The notes under the pieces: generated by a model
The model's database searches: none
What the model was told of the DNA's origin: nothing
What the model saw: the letters and a program-made list of their open reading frames with translations, nothing else
Shown: positions 1 to 6,404 of the stretch, in pieces
How positions within the stretch are numbered: position 1 is the stretch's first letter
Layout: every line of letters begins with the position of its first letter
Origin: Clostridiales bacterium UBA1248
GTDB taxonomy: Bacteria; Bacillota; Clostridia; Oscillospirales; CAG-272
Length of the DNA stretch: 6,519 bases
Direction: 5' to 3'
Assembly: GCA_002308615.1 (NCBI GenBank)
Contig: DBWC01000121.1
Location: 15,453-21,971, forward strand
Translations under genes and position numbers: made by a program

Positions 1-691
1 CCGCCATAGGCTCGACGAAGAGCGTGGCGCCGGACGAAGACGTATCGTGAACGAGACCTTTTATCTCGTTTTTATGCTCCGCTTTTACGGGGATAACGTA
101 TCTGCCGTTGCGCAGGGTTATTATATTCTCCTGCAGATATTTTGCGTACGTTTCGCTCGTTACGAATCTGTTCAGGGTCTCTCTTATTTTATTGCTTTCG
201 TTTTTGATCTTCCGCCTTATATCGGACAGAGCCGGGCTCGCGTCGTCCGCGACGAGCTCCTCGCTTATAATGGCGGCCGTTATATCGCGCTCAAGCTGTC
301 TGTCGGGAGTTAAGCGCTCAAAGACCTCGTCAAGCGACGTTTCGAATTTGCGTTCCGTCTTATAATATTCGGTTATGCCTCTTACTGTTCTTAATACGTT
401 TGCGCAGTCGAGCAGCTCTCCCTGCGAGAGCATCGCGCCCTTTTCCGCTCTGTCGAGCAGCGGCGTTATGTCTTTGACGCAGCCGAAGGACGGCTCGCCT
501 TTGCCGCGGTAAAGTCTTTCCGCGTCCGACGTTTCGTTCAAAAGCGCCGTAATTTTTCTTATATCCGACTCAGGCTCCGTGCTTCTGCAAATCTGTTTTG
601 CGCCCTCCGTCGTCGCGCAGTCGGCAAGCATTGATAAGATCTTATCAAACTGCAGCGTGACCGCGGCTTTTTCAAATCTGTTACCGTTCAT
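1..691 (-). CDS. mutS2: MutS2, N-terminal part (cut by the left window edge)
   Basis: The first 230 codons of a MutS2-family ATPase; the usual protein is near 790 residues, so the ATPase domain, KOW region and Smr nuclease domain lie outside the window. Seen: ATG at 691-689, an open frame to position 1, and family signatures RNGRYVIPVKAEHK (about residues 194-207) followed by GLVHDTSSSGATLFVEP (212-228), the conserved end of the core/lever region. A charged helical stretch covers about residues 155-190. MutS2 binds branched DNA and suppresses recombination in some bacteria; in Bacillus it splits collided ribosomes. It begins 2 nt after the recO stop. Its only SD-like sequence, AAGGAAA at 714-708, lies inside recO and 16 nt from the ATG, which is long, so coupling to recO translation is likely. 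Identity is confident; which function dominates here cannot be judged from the N-terminus. Confidence 0.93.
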   Translation of the reverse strand, partial: MNGNRFEKAAVTLQFDKILSMLADCATTEGAKQICRSTEPESDIRKITALLNETSDAERLYRGKGEPSFGCVKDITPLLDRAEKGAMLSQGELLDCANVLRTVRGITEYYKTERKFETSLDEVFERLTPDRQLERDITAAIISEELVADDASPALSDIRRKIKNESNKIRETLNRFVTSETYAKYLQENIITLRNGRYVIPVKAEHKNEIKGLVHDTSSSGATLFVEPMA

Positions 692-693
692 AT

Positions 694-1470
694 TCAAAGT
701 GTTGATATTTCCTTATAAAATTCAAGTGTTTTGTAGCTTCTTTCAAGATGGTTGAGCAAATATTTTTCCGACGCCTCGCATAAATGCTTTTTTACGGTAT
801 TATCCGACGGCAAAGAAAACATTTTTGATTTTTCCGAGTTCATTATGCGGTTCGCCGCATAGATCTCGGCGCCCGACAAAAGCATTATTATACGGGCTGT
901 GCCGTCGTCGGCGTTCTCCGGCTTTGACGCAGCTCCGCAGTCGCGGCAGGTCAGCTCTCCGTTCATTATATCGAGATAATACCAGTCCTTATCCGCTTTG
1001 CCGCATTTGTGACAGCCGGACAGATCCGGGTATATGCCGAGGCGCTCTATCAGCTTCCACTCAAAAACGGTCTTCACGTCGCCTGGGGCGCGTTTGCCCT
1101 CCGACAGCACGTATAAGCAGTTCAGCGCCAGATCGAGCGTTTCCGTATCCGGTTCCTCCGGCATCGCGACGTCGACTAAGACTTCGGCTATATAGTCGGC
1201 GAGCGCGGCGGCGCATACGTCCTTGCGCAGACTGAAAAACGTCATTTTTGCGTTTGCTTCCTGCAGGATATTGAGCTTGTCCGTTTTGTTTATGACGTAG
1301 TCGCCGTAGGTGAATTTGAGCGAGCCGGTCATGAATTTACTGTTTATGCGTCTGCCGCCTCTCGCGTAGACCGACAGCTTTCCGTACTGGCGCGTTATAA
1401 GCGTCAGCATTTTATCGGATTCGCCGCAGTTTACGGCGTTAGCGACGAGCCCCTCGACCGTTACGACCAT
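694..1470 (-). CDS. recO: DNA repair protein RecO
   Basis: RecO, the recombination mediator that with RecR (and RecF) loads RecA on SSB-coated single-stranded DNA and anneals complementary strands; cytoplasmic. The 258-residue product has normal family length. Residues 1-80 form the OB-fold (VEGLVANAVNCGESDKMLTL, then YGKLSVYARGGRR with the basic DNA-binding patch). A helical domain follows, then a four-cysteine zinc site: C153-x2-C156 and C175-x2-C178. The C-terminus (HLERSYKTLEFYKEI) is typical of RecO. The start ATG (1470-1468) lies one base after the era stop (TGATATG), and the bases before it hold no good SD, so re-initiation by ribosomes finishing era is probable. The zinc site is kept in many Firmicute RecO proteins and lost in others; here all four cysteines are present. 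Confidence 0.95.
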   Translation of the reverse strand: MVVTVEGLVANAVNCGESDKMLTLITRQYGKLSVYARGGRRINSKFMTGSLKFTYGDYVINKTDKLNILQEANAKMTFFSLRKDVCAAALADYIAEVLVDVAMPEEPDTETLDLALNCLYVLSEGKRAPGDVKTVFEWKLIERLGIYPDLSGCHKCGKADKDWYYLDIMNGELTCRDCGAASKPENADDGTARIIMLLSGAEIYAANRIMNSEKSKMFSLPSDNTVKKHLCEASEKYLLNHLERSYKTLEFYKEISTL

Positions 1471-1471
1471 A

Positions 1472-2365
1472 TCAGTTGTCCGTGTAGCCGAAATTCTTTG
1501 CCGCGGCGACGCTGTCGCGCCAGTTCTTTTTGACCTTTACCCACAAGTCTATAAATACACGGCAGCCGAAGAATTCTTCCAGGTCTTCTCTTGCGTAGGT
1601 GCCGATTTTTTTAATCGTCTCGCCGTTTTTGCCGATGATTATACCCTTGTGCGACGCTTTTTCGCAGAAGATCTCCGCGCGGATGGAAATTAAGTCTTTC
1701 TTCTCTTTGAAATCCTCTATCGTGACCGCCGTGCCGTGCGGTATCTCGTCGTCCGTCAGGCGCAGTATTTTTTCGCGTATGACCTCCGCGGCGATCTGAC
1801 GCTCGGGCTGATCCGTTATCATATCCTCCGGGAAGAAGAAACGGTCGTCCTTGAAATGGCGGCATACTTCGTTTAAAATAATGTCAACGCCGTCGTTTTT
1901 GAGCGCAGACACGGGAATTACGTCCGTAAAATCCATCAAAGGCGAATAGTCGAGTATCGTCTGACCGAGCTTTTCCTTGCTCTTTACGTCTGTTTTATTT
2001 ATTATCAGATAGACCGGAAGATTTTGCTGTTTTAACCGCTCTATTATTTTCAGCTCCGTGGGGCTCGGCTTTGAGTCGGCTTCAACGACAAACAGCACGG
2101 CGTCCGCGCCGGAAAGTGAGGAAAACGCCGATTTTACCATATAATCGCCGAGTCTTGTCCGCGGTTTATGTATGCCGGGCGTGTCTATGAAAATATACTG
2201 CGTGCCGTCCTTTGTAAGTATGCCGGTGATCGACGTTCTCGTCGTCTGCGGCTTGCTTGAAACGATGGCGATCTTTTCGCCGAGCATCGTATTCAAAAGC
2301 GTCGATTTTCCTACGTTAGGTCTGCCGATTATTGCGACAAAACCGCTTTTTCTGTTATCATCCAT
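1472..2365 (-). CDS. era: GTPase Era
   Basis: Era, the essential GTPase that binds the 3' end of 16S rRNA and checks 30S subunit assembly; it acts in the cytoplasm and at the membrane. The 297-residue length is standard. Visible motifs: P-loop GRPNVGKS (14-21), G2 threonines in TTRTS (41-45), G3 DTPG (61-64), G4 NKTD (123-126) and G5 SAL (153-155). The C-terminal KH domain carries GIIIGKNG (241-248) with the typical following helix, and ends in LWVKVKKNWRD (274-284). The gene starts one base after the ybeY stop and has a usable SD (AGGA, 8 nt before the ATG). In Bacillus dgkA and cdd sit between ybeY and era; neither is here. All key residues are intact. Confidence 0.97.
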   Translation of the reverse strand: MDDNRKSGFVAIIGRPNVGKSTLLNTMLGEKIAIVSSKPQTTRTSITGILTKDGTQYIFIDTPGIHKPRTRLGDYMVKSAFSSLSGADAVLFVVEADSKPSPTELKIIERLKQQNLPVYLIINKTDVKSKEKLGQTILDYSPLMDFTDVIPVSALKNDGVDIILNEVCRHFKDDRFFFPEDMITDQPERQIAAEVIREKILRLTDDEIPHGTAVTIEDFKEKKDLISIRAEIFCEKASHKGIIIGKNGETIKKIGTYAREDLEEFFGCRVFIDLWVKVKKNWRDSVAAAKNFGYTDN

Positions 2366-2366
2366 A

Positions 2367-2840
2367 CTATTTTTCCTGTCTGAACCTCTTCATTATTTTT
2401 TCCTGGCGGCAAAACATATCCTCCTCGTCCTCTTCAGACGTCTCGTGGTCGTAGCCGAGCAGATGAAGCGTTGAATGAACGCATAAAAACGCGACCTCTA
2501 CGTTTATGTTGTGACCGAGCGCCGCCGCCTGTTCCCTCGCCTTTTCAAGCGATATGACTATATCGCCGAGCGGAAGACAGCCGTCTATCATATCTGCGTC
2601 CGTGTATTCGCCGTCTATCAGAGGGAACGAGAGCACGTCCGTTTCCGTATCTTTATTTCTGTACTGCGCATTCAATACCTTTATGCCCGCGTTGTCCGTG
2701 AGCGTTACGGATACTTCGCAGTTGTCCTCAAATTCCTCGTATGAAAGCGTATCCGTTATCGCCGCCTGTATATACGATCTCATAGCGGGCGTGTACGCTT
2801 CCTTATCCTGTTCGTTTTTGACGTAGATCCTGTGCTGCAT
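2367..2840 (-). CDS. ybeY: Endoribonuclease YbeY (rRNA maturation factor)
   Basis: YbeY is a zinc-dependent RNase of the UPF0054 family that takes part in 16S rRNA 3'-end maturation and 70S ribosome quality control, in E. coli together with Era and ribosomal protein uS11. The 157-residue product has family length. The metal site HSTLHLLGYDH is seen at residues 122-132, giving ligands H122, H126 and H132, followed by the acidic stretch ETSEEDEEDM. The conserved segment NAQYRNKDTETDVLSFP (58-74) contains the functionally important arginine R61. The start ATG overlaps the phoH stop by one base (TAATG) and has a strong SD, AAGGAG, 6 nt upstream, so it is well translated in its own right as well as coupled to phoH. 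Confidence 0.96.
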   Translation of the reverse strand: MQHRIYVKNEQDKEAYTPAMRSYIQAAITDTLSYEEFEDNCEVSVTLTDNAGIKVLNAQYRNKDTETDVLSFPLIDGEYTDADMIDGCLPLGDIVISLEKAREQAAALGHNINVEVAFLCVHSTLHLLGYDHETSEEDEEDMFCRQEKIMKRFRQEK

Positions 2841-3874
2841 TATTTGCTCCTTATATATCTTTTGGCTCTTGACGCCTTTTCCTCCGCCGCCTTGACCTCG
2901 CTTTGTCTTTCGTATTTTTCATACGCAAGTATTATCTTCTGAACGAGTCTGTGGCGCACGACGTCTTTTTCGGTAAAGCGGTGCACGGCTATGCCCTCTA
3001 TGCCGTCGAGTATTTTTACCGCTTCTTTAAGACCGCTCTTTTTGCCGAAGGGCAGGTCGGTCTGCGTTATGTCGCCGGTGACTATCGCTTTTGAATTGAA
3101 ACCGAGACGAGTTAAAAACATCTTCATCTGCTCGGGCGTCGTGTTCTGCGCTTCATCGAGTATTATAAAAGAATCGTCAAGCGTACGTCCGCGCATATAC
3201 GCGAGCGGCGCTATTTCTATAGTTCCCTTTTCAACGTATTTCTGATACGTTTCCGGGCCTAACATCTCATACAAAGCGTCGTATAACGGGCGCAGATACG
3301 GGTCTATTTTGTTTTGCAGATCGCCCGGCAGAAAGCCTAACTTTTCTCCGGCTTCAACGGCGGGACGCGTTAAGATTATGCGGTTGACCTCTTTTGCGCG
3401 CAGAGCCTTTGTCGCCATGGCGACGGCTAAAAACGTTTTGCCCGTACCGGCGGGACCTACGCCGAGCACCACCGTGTTTTTCTTTATCGCCTCTATATAT
3501 TTTCTCTGCCCCACGGTCTTCGCTTTGATCGGCTTTCCGCGCGTTGTTATGCAGATGCATTCCTCATCGTAGGAGGCTAATTCCTCCGTCTTGCCGTCTG
3601 AGACCATCGATATGACGTAGTCAACGTTCTGATCCGTTATATCGTCGTTCAACCGCGCAATTTTCAAAAGCGAGGTTATGACGGACGCGGCTTTCTCCAC
3701 GTTTTCCGCGTCTTCACCCGATATGGCGACGGCGAGCCCCGCGGTCTTATCCGTATCTTTGCCTGACACTCTGACGGAAAAGGCGTTTTCTATGCGCTCC
3801 GCGTAACAGTTATAGACGCCGAAGACCTTAACCGCCTCGTCCATTGTATTTGTAAGAATAGTTTTTGTTATCAT
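2840..3874 (-). CDS. phoH: PhoH-family ATPase (YbeZ/PhoH)
   Basis: A PhoH-like P-loop ATPase, 344 residues. Residues 1-110 form the N-terminal region with a KH-like segment; the ATPase core shows Walker A GPAGTGKT (140-147) and Walker B IILDEAQN (237-244), plus the family segments LTRPAVEAGEKLGFLPGDL (168-186) and VTGDITQTDLP (265-275). The C-terminus is a charged, Lys/Arg-rich tail (about 320-344) that may bind RNA. PhoH/YbeZ is a predicted RNA helicase-like partner of YbeY, which fits its position directly before ybeY. The name comes from phosphate control in E. coli and does not show a phosphate role here. The ATG at 3874 has GGGAG only 3 nt upstream, a tight spacing; the next Met (residue 11) has no SD, so the first was kept. 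It is the first gene after a sigma-A type promoter. Confidence 0.95.
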   Translation of the reverse strand: MITKTILTNTMDEAVKVFGVYNCYAERIENAFSVRVSGKDTDKTAGLAVAISGEDAENVEKAASVITSLLKIARLNDDITDQNVDYVISMVSDGKTEELASYDEECICITTRGKPIKAKTVGQRKYIEAIKKNTVVLGVGPAGTGKTFLAVAMATKALRAKEVNRIILTRPAVEAGEKLGFLPGDLQNKIDPYLRPLYDALYEMLGPETYQKYVEKGTIEIAPLAYMRGRTLDDSFIILDEAQNTTPEQMKMFLTRLGFNSKAIVTGDITQTDLPFGKKSGLKEAVKILDGIEGIAVHRFTEKDVVRHRLVQKIILAYEKYERQSEVKAAEEKASRAKRYIRSK

Positions 3875-3906
3875 GATCTCCCAACCGAGTATATTATTAC
3901 ACGTTT

Positions 3907-3935
3907 ATCATATCACACATTTTTTATTTTTGCAA
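3907..3935 (-). promoter_or_regulatory. Sigma-A promoter for the phoH-ybeY-era-recO-mutS2 operon
   Basis: On the minus strand, -35 TTGCAA (3935-3930), a 17-bp spacer and -10 TATGAT (3912-3907), preceded by TG one base before the -10 (extended -10, TGATATGAT). The likely transcript start is near 3900, giving a leader of about 25 nt before the phoH ATG at 3874. It sits in a very AT-rich 91-nt gap after yqfD. It would allow constant expression of the ribosome and repair genes independently of the sporulation genes yqfC-yqfD upstream. Assigned by consensus match only. Confidence 0.8.
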
Positions 3936-3965
3936 TACCTAAAATATAAAAATATGATATTTATA

Positions 3966-5099
3966 TTATTTTGCTATATTGCATATTAACCATACCTCGC
4001 AGTAAAGACGGTATTTTCCGTCTTTGTGATACTTTTTTATATCCGTGCTTTTTACCTCCGCGCCGTCCGTTATGTCTTTATACTGGATCTCATACATTTC
4101 GTTAAGCTTTTTTTCTGCTTCGTATTCGCTTATCTGTCTTTTGACCGTTTCATATTCGCGGTACGTTTTCGTGCTGATTTTCAGCGGAAGCTCGACTATG
4201 CTGAATACCGACACTGTCTGCTCGTCTGTTATCTGCTCGTATCTTTGCGGGTCGTAGTCGCCGTCAGCACCGATGCGGTATGAAAACAGCGTTAAAGCGC
4301 GTTTTACGTACTGCTTTCCCGTATATATTTTTTCATCGACGGTATCGCTGCATTCACATAAAAAACTGCGTTTCACAAGCGCGTAAACTCTGCCTTTCGC
4401 CTTTACCGTTACCGTGCCGTGATGGAACGTATCGTACGTTCCGCTTATAAGAACGTCGCCCTGTTTTACGGTCTGTCCTTTCTCGCAGACGGCGCGCCCG
4501 GCGTACGTTTCATACCGTATTATATATCCGTCCTCGGACGCGCAGAGATCGGTCTTTCCGTCGTCGGCGGGCTTTGAAAAAGTCACGCGCTCGTCCGTTA
4601 CGACCGTGGCGACGCTGCCTGTGATATTCACGTTTACGTATGAAACGTCCGGGCATTTGAGCATAACGAGATTTTCTATATGAGATTTGTCTATACCGGA
4701 TTTGAACGTGCCGCTTATAAGACCGGCCTCGGATATGACAGAGGCTATTCTTTCAACGTCTTCATCGCCGCCGGGCGAAAATCTGACGTCCCAGATGATA
4801 CTGTCGGAAAATATCAGAGCGGCGACAAAAAGTAACGCGCCGACGTATAAGCCGGGACGTTTAAAGCTCTTTTTAAGGTCGCATACAAAGCCTTTTGTTT
4901 CAAGTACGGCCGCGTATTGTAAGAGCGTTTTGTCTTTTAAGCTTTTGCGCAGTACGGTAAAATACGCCGCGCCGTCTTTTTCATACAAACCGGTAAAAAA
5001 AACGTTGTTTTTCTGCATATAAGACAGCGCTTTATTCTTGTTTTCCGCGTCCGCGCAAAGCTTTGCCGTACCGGTGAAATATTCTATCAGCTTAAGCAT
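3966..5099 (-). CDS. yqfD: Sporulation protein YqfD
   Basis: YqfD-family membrane protein, 377 residues, close to the family's usual length. In Bacillus it belongs to the mother-cell (sigma-E) sporulation set and is needed for normal spores; its biochemical role is not settled. Seen: a basic N-terminal domain (1-82), one membrane segment (about 84-101, LYVGALLFVAALIFSDSIIW), then a large domain probably outside the cytoplasm. Within it, residues 115-175 resemble a small alpha/beta repeat (SGIDKSHIENLV ... VSYVNVNITGSVATVVTDE). A following segment (190-220) contains GQTVKQGDVLISG, a biotinyl/lipoyl-like turn typical of the family. The gene overlaps the end of yqfC by 8 nt, so the two are co-translated. 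Seven cysteines lie in the domain predicted to be outside, including CEC at 248-250. Confidence 0.9.
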   Translation of the reverse strand: MLKLIEYFTGTAKLCADAENKNKALSYMQKNNVFFTGLYEKDGAAYFTVLRKSLKDKTLLQYAAVLETKGFVCDLKKSFKRPGLYVGALLFVAALIFSDSIIWDVRFSPGGDEDVERIASVISEAGLISGTFKSGIDKSHIENLVMLKCPDVSYVNVNITGSVATVVTDERVTFSKPADDGKTDLCASEDGYIIRYETYAGRAVCEKGQTVKQGDVLISGTYDTFHHGTVTVKAKGRVYALVKRSFLCECSDTVDEKIYTGKQYVKRALTLFSYRIGADGDYDPQRYEQITDEQTVSVFSIVELPLKISTKTYREYETVKRQISEYEAEKKLNEMYEIQYKDITDGAEVKSTDIKKYHKDGKYRLYCEVWLICNIAK

Positions 5100-5355
5100 T
5101 TTTGACCCCGTATTTCACGCCGTCTATATGACCGCTTACCTCGCTTACGTACCGCCCCGCGCATCTGACCGTGAGAGATCTGCCGTAAACCGTAAGAAAC
5201 TTCTTTTTGCCGGGCATGCTGAACACGACCTCATCGTCGGAATACCCGTAAATTTCAGCCTTTCCGTCTATTACGACGGTCCTCTGCCCGTATATGTAAA
5301 CGCCCGGCTCGTTTATTTTGAACCTGTCTTTTTCGGGTTTGCTTTTGTCTTTCAA
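5092..5355 (-). CDS. yqfC: Sporulation protein YqfC (TTG start)
   Basis: A small soluble protein of 87 residues, fitting the YqfC family (about 90 residues), always found next to yqfD in endospore formers; function unknown. The sequence is rich in short beta strands (VYIYGQRTVVIDG, EVVFSMPGKKKFLTVYG, LTVRCAGRYVSEVSGHIDGVKY), suggesting an all-beta fold. The start is chosen as TTG at 5355-5353 because GGAGG (5365-5361) lies 5 nt upstream and the length then matches the family. The frame stays open further upstream to an ATG at 5577, but that extension would lie antisense inside the divergent ylbJ gene and beyond the SD, so it is rejected. Its last 8 nt overlap yqfD. The assignment rests on length, position and general pattern; the sequence alone is less distinctive than that of its neighbours. 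Confidence 0.85.
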   Translation of the reverse strand: MKDKSKPEKDRFKINEPGVYIYGQRTVVIDGKAEIYGYSDDEVVFSMPGKKKFLTVYGRSLTVRCAGRYVSEVSGHIDGVKYGVKNA

Positions 5356-5360
5356 AATGA

Positions 5361-5365
5361 CCTCC
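5361..5365 (-). promoter_or_regulatory. Ribosome binding site deciding the yqfC TTG start
   Basis: GGAGG on the minus strand, followed by TCATT and then TTG. This is one of the best SD sequences in the window, and there is no ATG at a suitable distance, so it points to TTG as the initiation codon. Confidence 0.8.
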
Positions 5366-5368
5366 GAG

Positions 5369-5397
5369 TAATAAAAATCATTGCTTTTTAATAGTAT
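5369..5397 (+). promoter_or_regulatory. Candidate sigma-E-like promoter for ylbJ
   Basis: Plus strand: TAATAAA (5369-5375) as -35, a 14-nt spacer and AATAGTAT (5390-5397) as -10. The match to the sigma-E pattern is weaker than for the opposite promoter (5 of 7 and 5 of 8). It shares the palindrome with the minus-strand candidate, so the two -10 boxes lie back to back on the same bases. It would give a leader of roughly 35 nt before the ATG at 5441. Confidence 0.25.
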
Positions 5398-5403
5398 TAA
5401 AAA
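5385..5403. repeat. Perfect 19-bp palindrome in the divergent yqfC/ylbJ region
   Basis: TTTTTAATA-G-TATTAAAAA: two 9-nt arms that are exact reverse complements around one central base at 5394. It lies about midway between the yqfC start (5355) and the ylbJ start (5441). With a one-base centre it cannot form a normal RNA hairpin, so a DNA role (protein-binding site or shared promoter core) is more likely than a terminator. AT-rich composition raises the chance of coincidence. Confidence 0.6.
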
Positions 5404-5419
5404 AACGCGCCGCGTATGA
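5391..5419 (-). promoter_or_regulatory. Candidate sigma-E-like promoter for yqfC-yqfD
   Basis: Minus strand: TCATACG (5419-5413) as -35, a 14-nt spacer, and AATACTAT (5398-5391) as -10. Compared with the Bacillus sigma-E pattern (-35 KMATATT, -10 CATACAMT), I count 5 of 7 and 6 of 8 matches, with suitable spacing. In Bacillus yqfC-yqfD is transcribed by sigma-E in the mother cell, so a promoter of this class is expected here. No better sigma-A promoter is visible for yqfC. Consensus match only. Confidence 0.4.
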
Positions 5420-5440
5420 ATGGACAGGGAGATTATTGTT

Positions 5441-6352
5441 ATGGCAAAGAGCTTGAAATACGTGTTTTCAGTTGTTTTGATAACGGCTTTTGCCGCGTAT
5501 TTATTGTTTTTCGGCGCGCAGTCGAAGCAGGACGCGGCAAACGGACTTTCGGTATGCTGTAACGTCATTTTGACCACGGTTTTTCCGTTTTCCGTCGCCG
5601 CGCAGCTGCTTATAACGTCCGGCGTCTGCGGGAGGTTGGGCTCGCTTATAAAAGCTCCCGCGTCGTTTCTTTTCGGACTGTCGCCGGCGGGCGCCGGAGT
5701 GCTGCTGCTCGGCTTTGCAGGCGGTTATCCGAGCGGAGCCGCCGGCGCTTCGGAGCTGTATAAACGGGGCGAGATAAGCAAGGACGAGGCGGAGGTCATA
5801 ATATCGTACACCAACAACGCGACGCCCGCGTTTATGATAAACTTTATCGGGCTTTTGTTATACTCGTCAAAGTTAGGTTTGATGTGCTGTATTATAAATA
5901 TTTTCTCCGCTCTTTTATGGGCGTTTTTGCTCCGGAAAAAGACGGGTGAAAGATATGTTTTGCACGACAATAAAAGCGAGTTTTCCTTTATTTCCGCGGT
6001 AACGTCAAGCGCATCGTCCGCCGTGTACGTCTGCGCTTTCGTTATTGTTTTCTCGGTCATATCCGGCGCGTTTTCGCGGCTGCCTTTGCCTTATATTTGT
6101 AAGATCCTGCCGTCTGTTTTTGAGATAACGACGGGGGCGGTCATTTTGTCGGAAGCGGGATTCGGCGCGCGAATCACAGCCGCCGCGCTCTGCGCAGCCG
6201 CGTCTTTTTCCGGCTTGTGTGTAGCGTCGCAGGTGTTTTCCGCGGCGAAAAACGCGGGATTTTCCGCAAAATATTATATCCCGGGCAAGATTTTTCAGGC
6301 TTTTGTGTCGTTTTTTGCGCTTTATCTTATTTATCCTTTTATAACGTATTGA
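5441..6352 (+). CDS. ylbJ: YlbJ-like sporulation integral membrane protein
   Basis: A polytopic membrane protein of 303 residues with about eight hydrophobic segments (roughly 7-25, 39-60, 76-95, 128-146, 147-165, 188-211, 243-265 and 283-303). It carries the family signatures GFAGGYPSGA (91-100) and SYTNNATPAF (122-131), as in YlbJ and related proteins with nucleoside-recognition (Gate) domains. In Bacillus ylbJ is a sigma-E-dependent gene needed for heat-resistant spores; the transported or sensed molecule is unknown. Start: ATG at 5441 has AGGGAG (5426-5431) 9 nt upstream. An in-frame ATG at 5420 has no SD and would add seven polar residues, so it is less likely. The length is shorter than the roughly 400 residues of Bacillus YlbJ, so it may be a shorter clostridial subfamily member. 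It is divergent from yqfC-yqfD. Confidence 0.82.
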   Translation: MAKSLKYVFSVVLITAFAAYLLFFGAQSKQDAANGLSVCCNVILTTVFPFSVAAQLLITSGVCGRLGSLIKAPASFLFGLSPAGAGVLLLGFAGGYPSGAAGASELYKRGEISKDEAEVIISYTNNATPAFMINFIGLLLYSSKLGLMCCIINIFSALLWAFLLRKKTGERYVLHDNKSEFSFISAVTSSASSAVYVCAFVIVFSVISGAFSRLPLPYICKILPSVFEITTGAVILSEAGFGARITAAALCAAASFSGLCVASQVFSAAKNAGFSAKYYIPGKIFQAFVSFFALYLIYPFITY

Positions 6353-6377
6353 CTTTTTTACTTTTTGGTGGTAAAAT
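6349..6377 (+). promoter_or_regulatory. Sigma-A promoter overlapping the ylbJ stop codon
   Basis: -35 TTGACT (6349-6354), a 17-bp spacer and -10 TAAAAT (6372-6377), with TG one base before the -10 (TGGTAAAAT, extended -10). The -35 box contains the TGA stop of ylbJ. The expected transcript start is near 6384, about 20 nt before the next ATG, just enough for the AAGGAG at 6391-6396. It makes the following small gene independent of ylbJ. Confidence 0.82.
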
Positions 6378-6404
6378 GTCGAAAAAGTGTAAGGAGATAC
6401 GGCA

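Noticed and set aside
825..1235. A 136-codon plus-strand frame inside recO
   Set aside because: It is antisense to a clear RecO, is Arg/Ser/Pro-rich low-complexity as expected from a shadow frame, and has no supporting SD or family motif.
3943..3967. AT-only inverted repeat (AATATAAA ... TTTATATT, 9-nt loop) at the end of yqfD, considered as a terminator
   Set aside because: The stem has no G or C, so it would be very weak, and no U-run follows directly on the minus strand. Read-through from yqfCD into phoH remains possible.
5038..5391. A 117-codon plus-strand frame across yqfC and the yqfD start
   Set aside because: It is antisense to two recognisable genes, with no SD and no recognisable domain.
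5420..5440. An upstream ATG at 5420 as the ylbJ start
   Set aside because: No SD precedes it, while the ATG at 5441 has AGGGAG at 9 nt; the extra residues are polar and add nothing to the first membrane segment.
5356..5577. An N-terminal extension of yqfC back to an ATG at 5577
   Set aside because: It would overlap the divergent ylbJ coding region by over 130 nt, has no SD, and exceeds family length; the GGAGG-TTG start explains the gene better.
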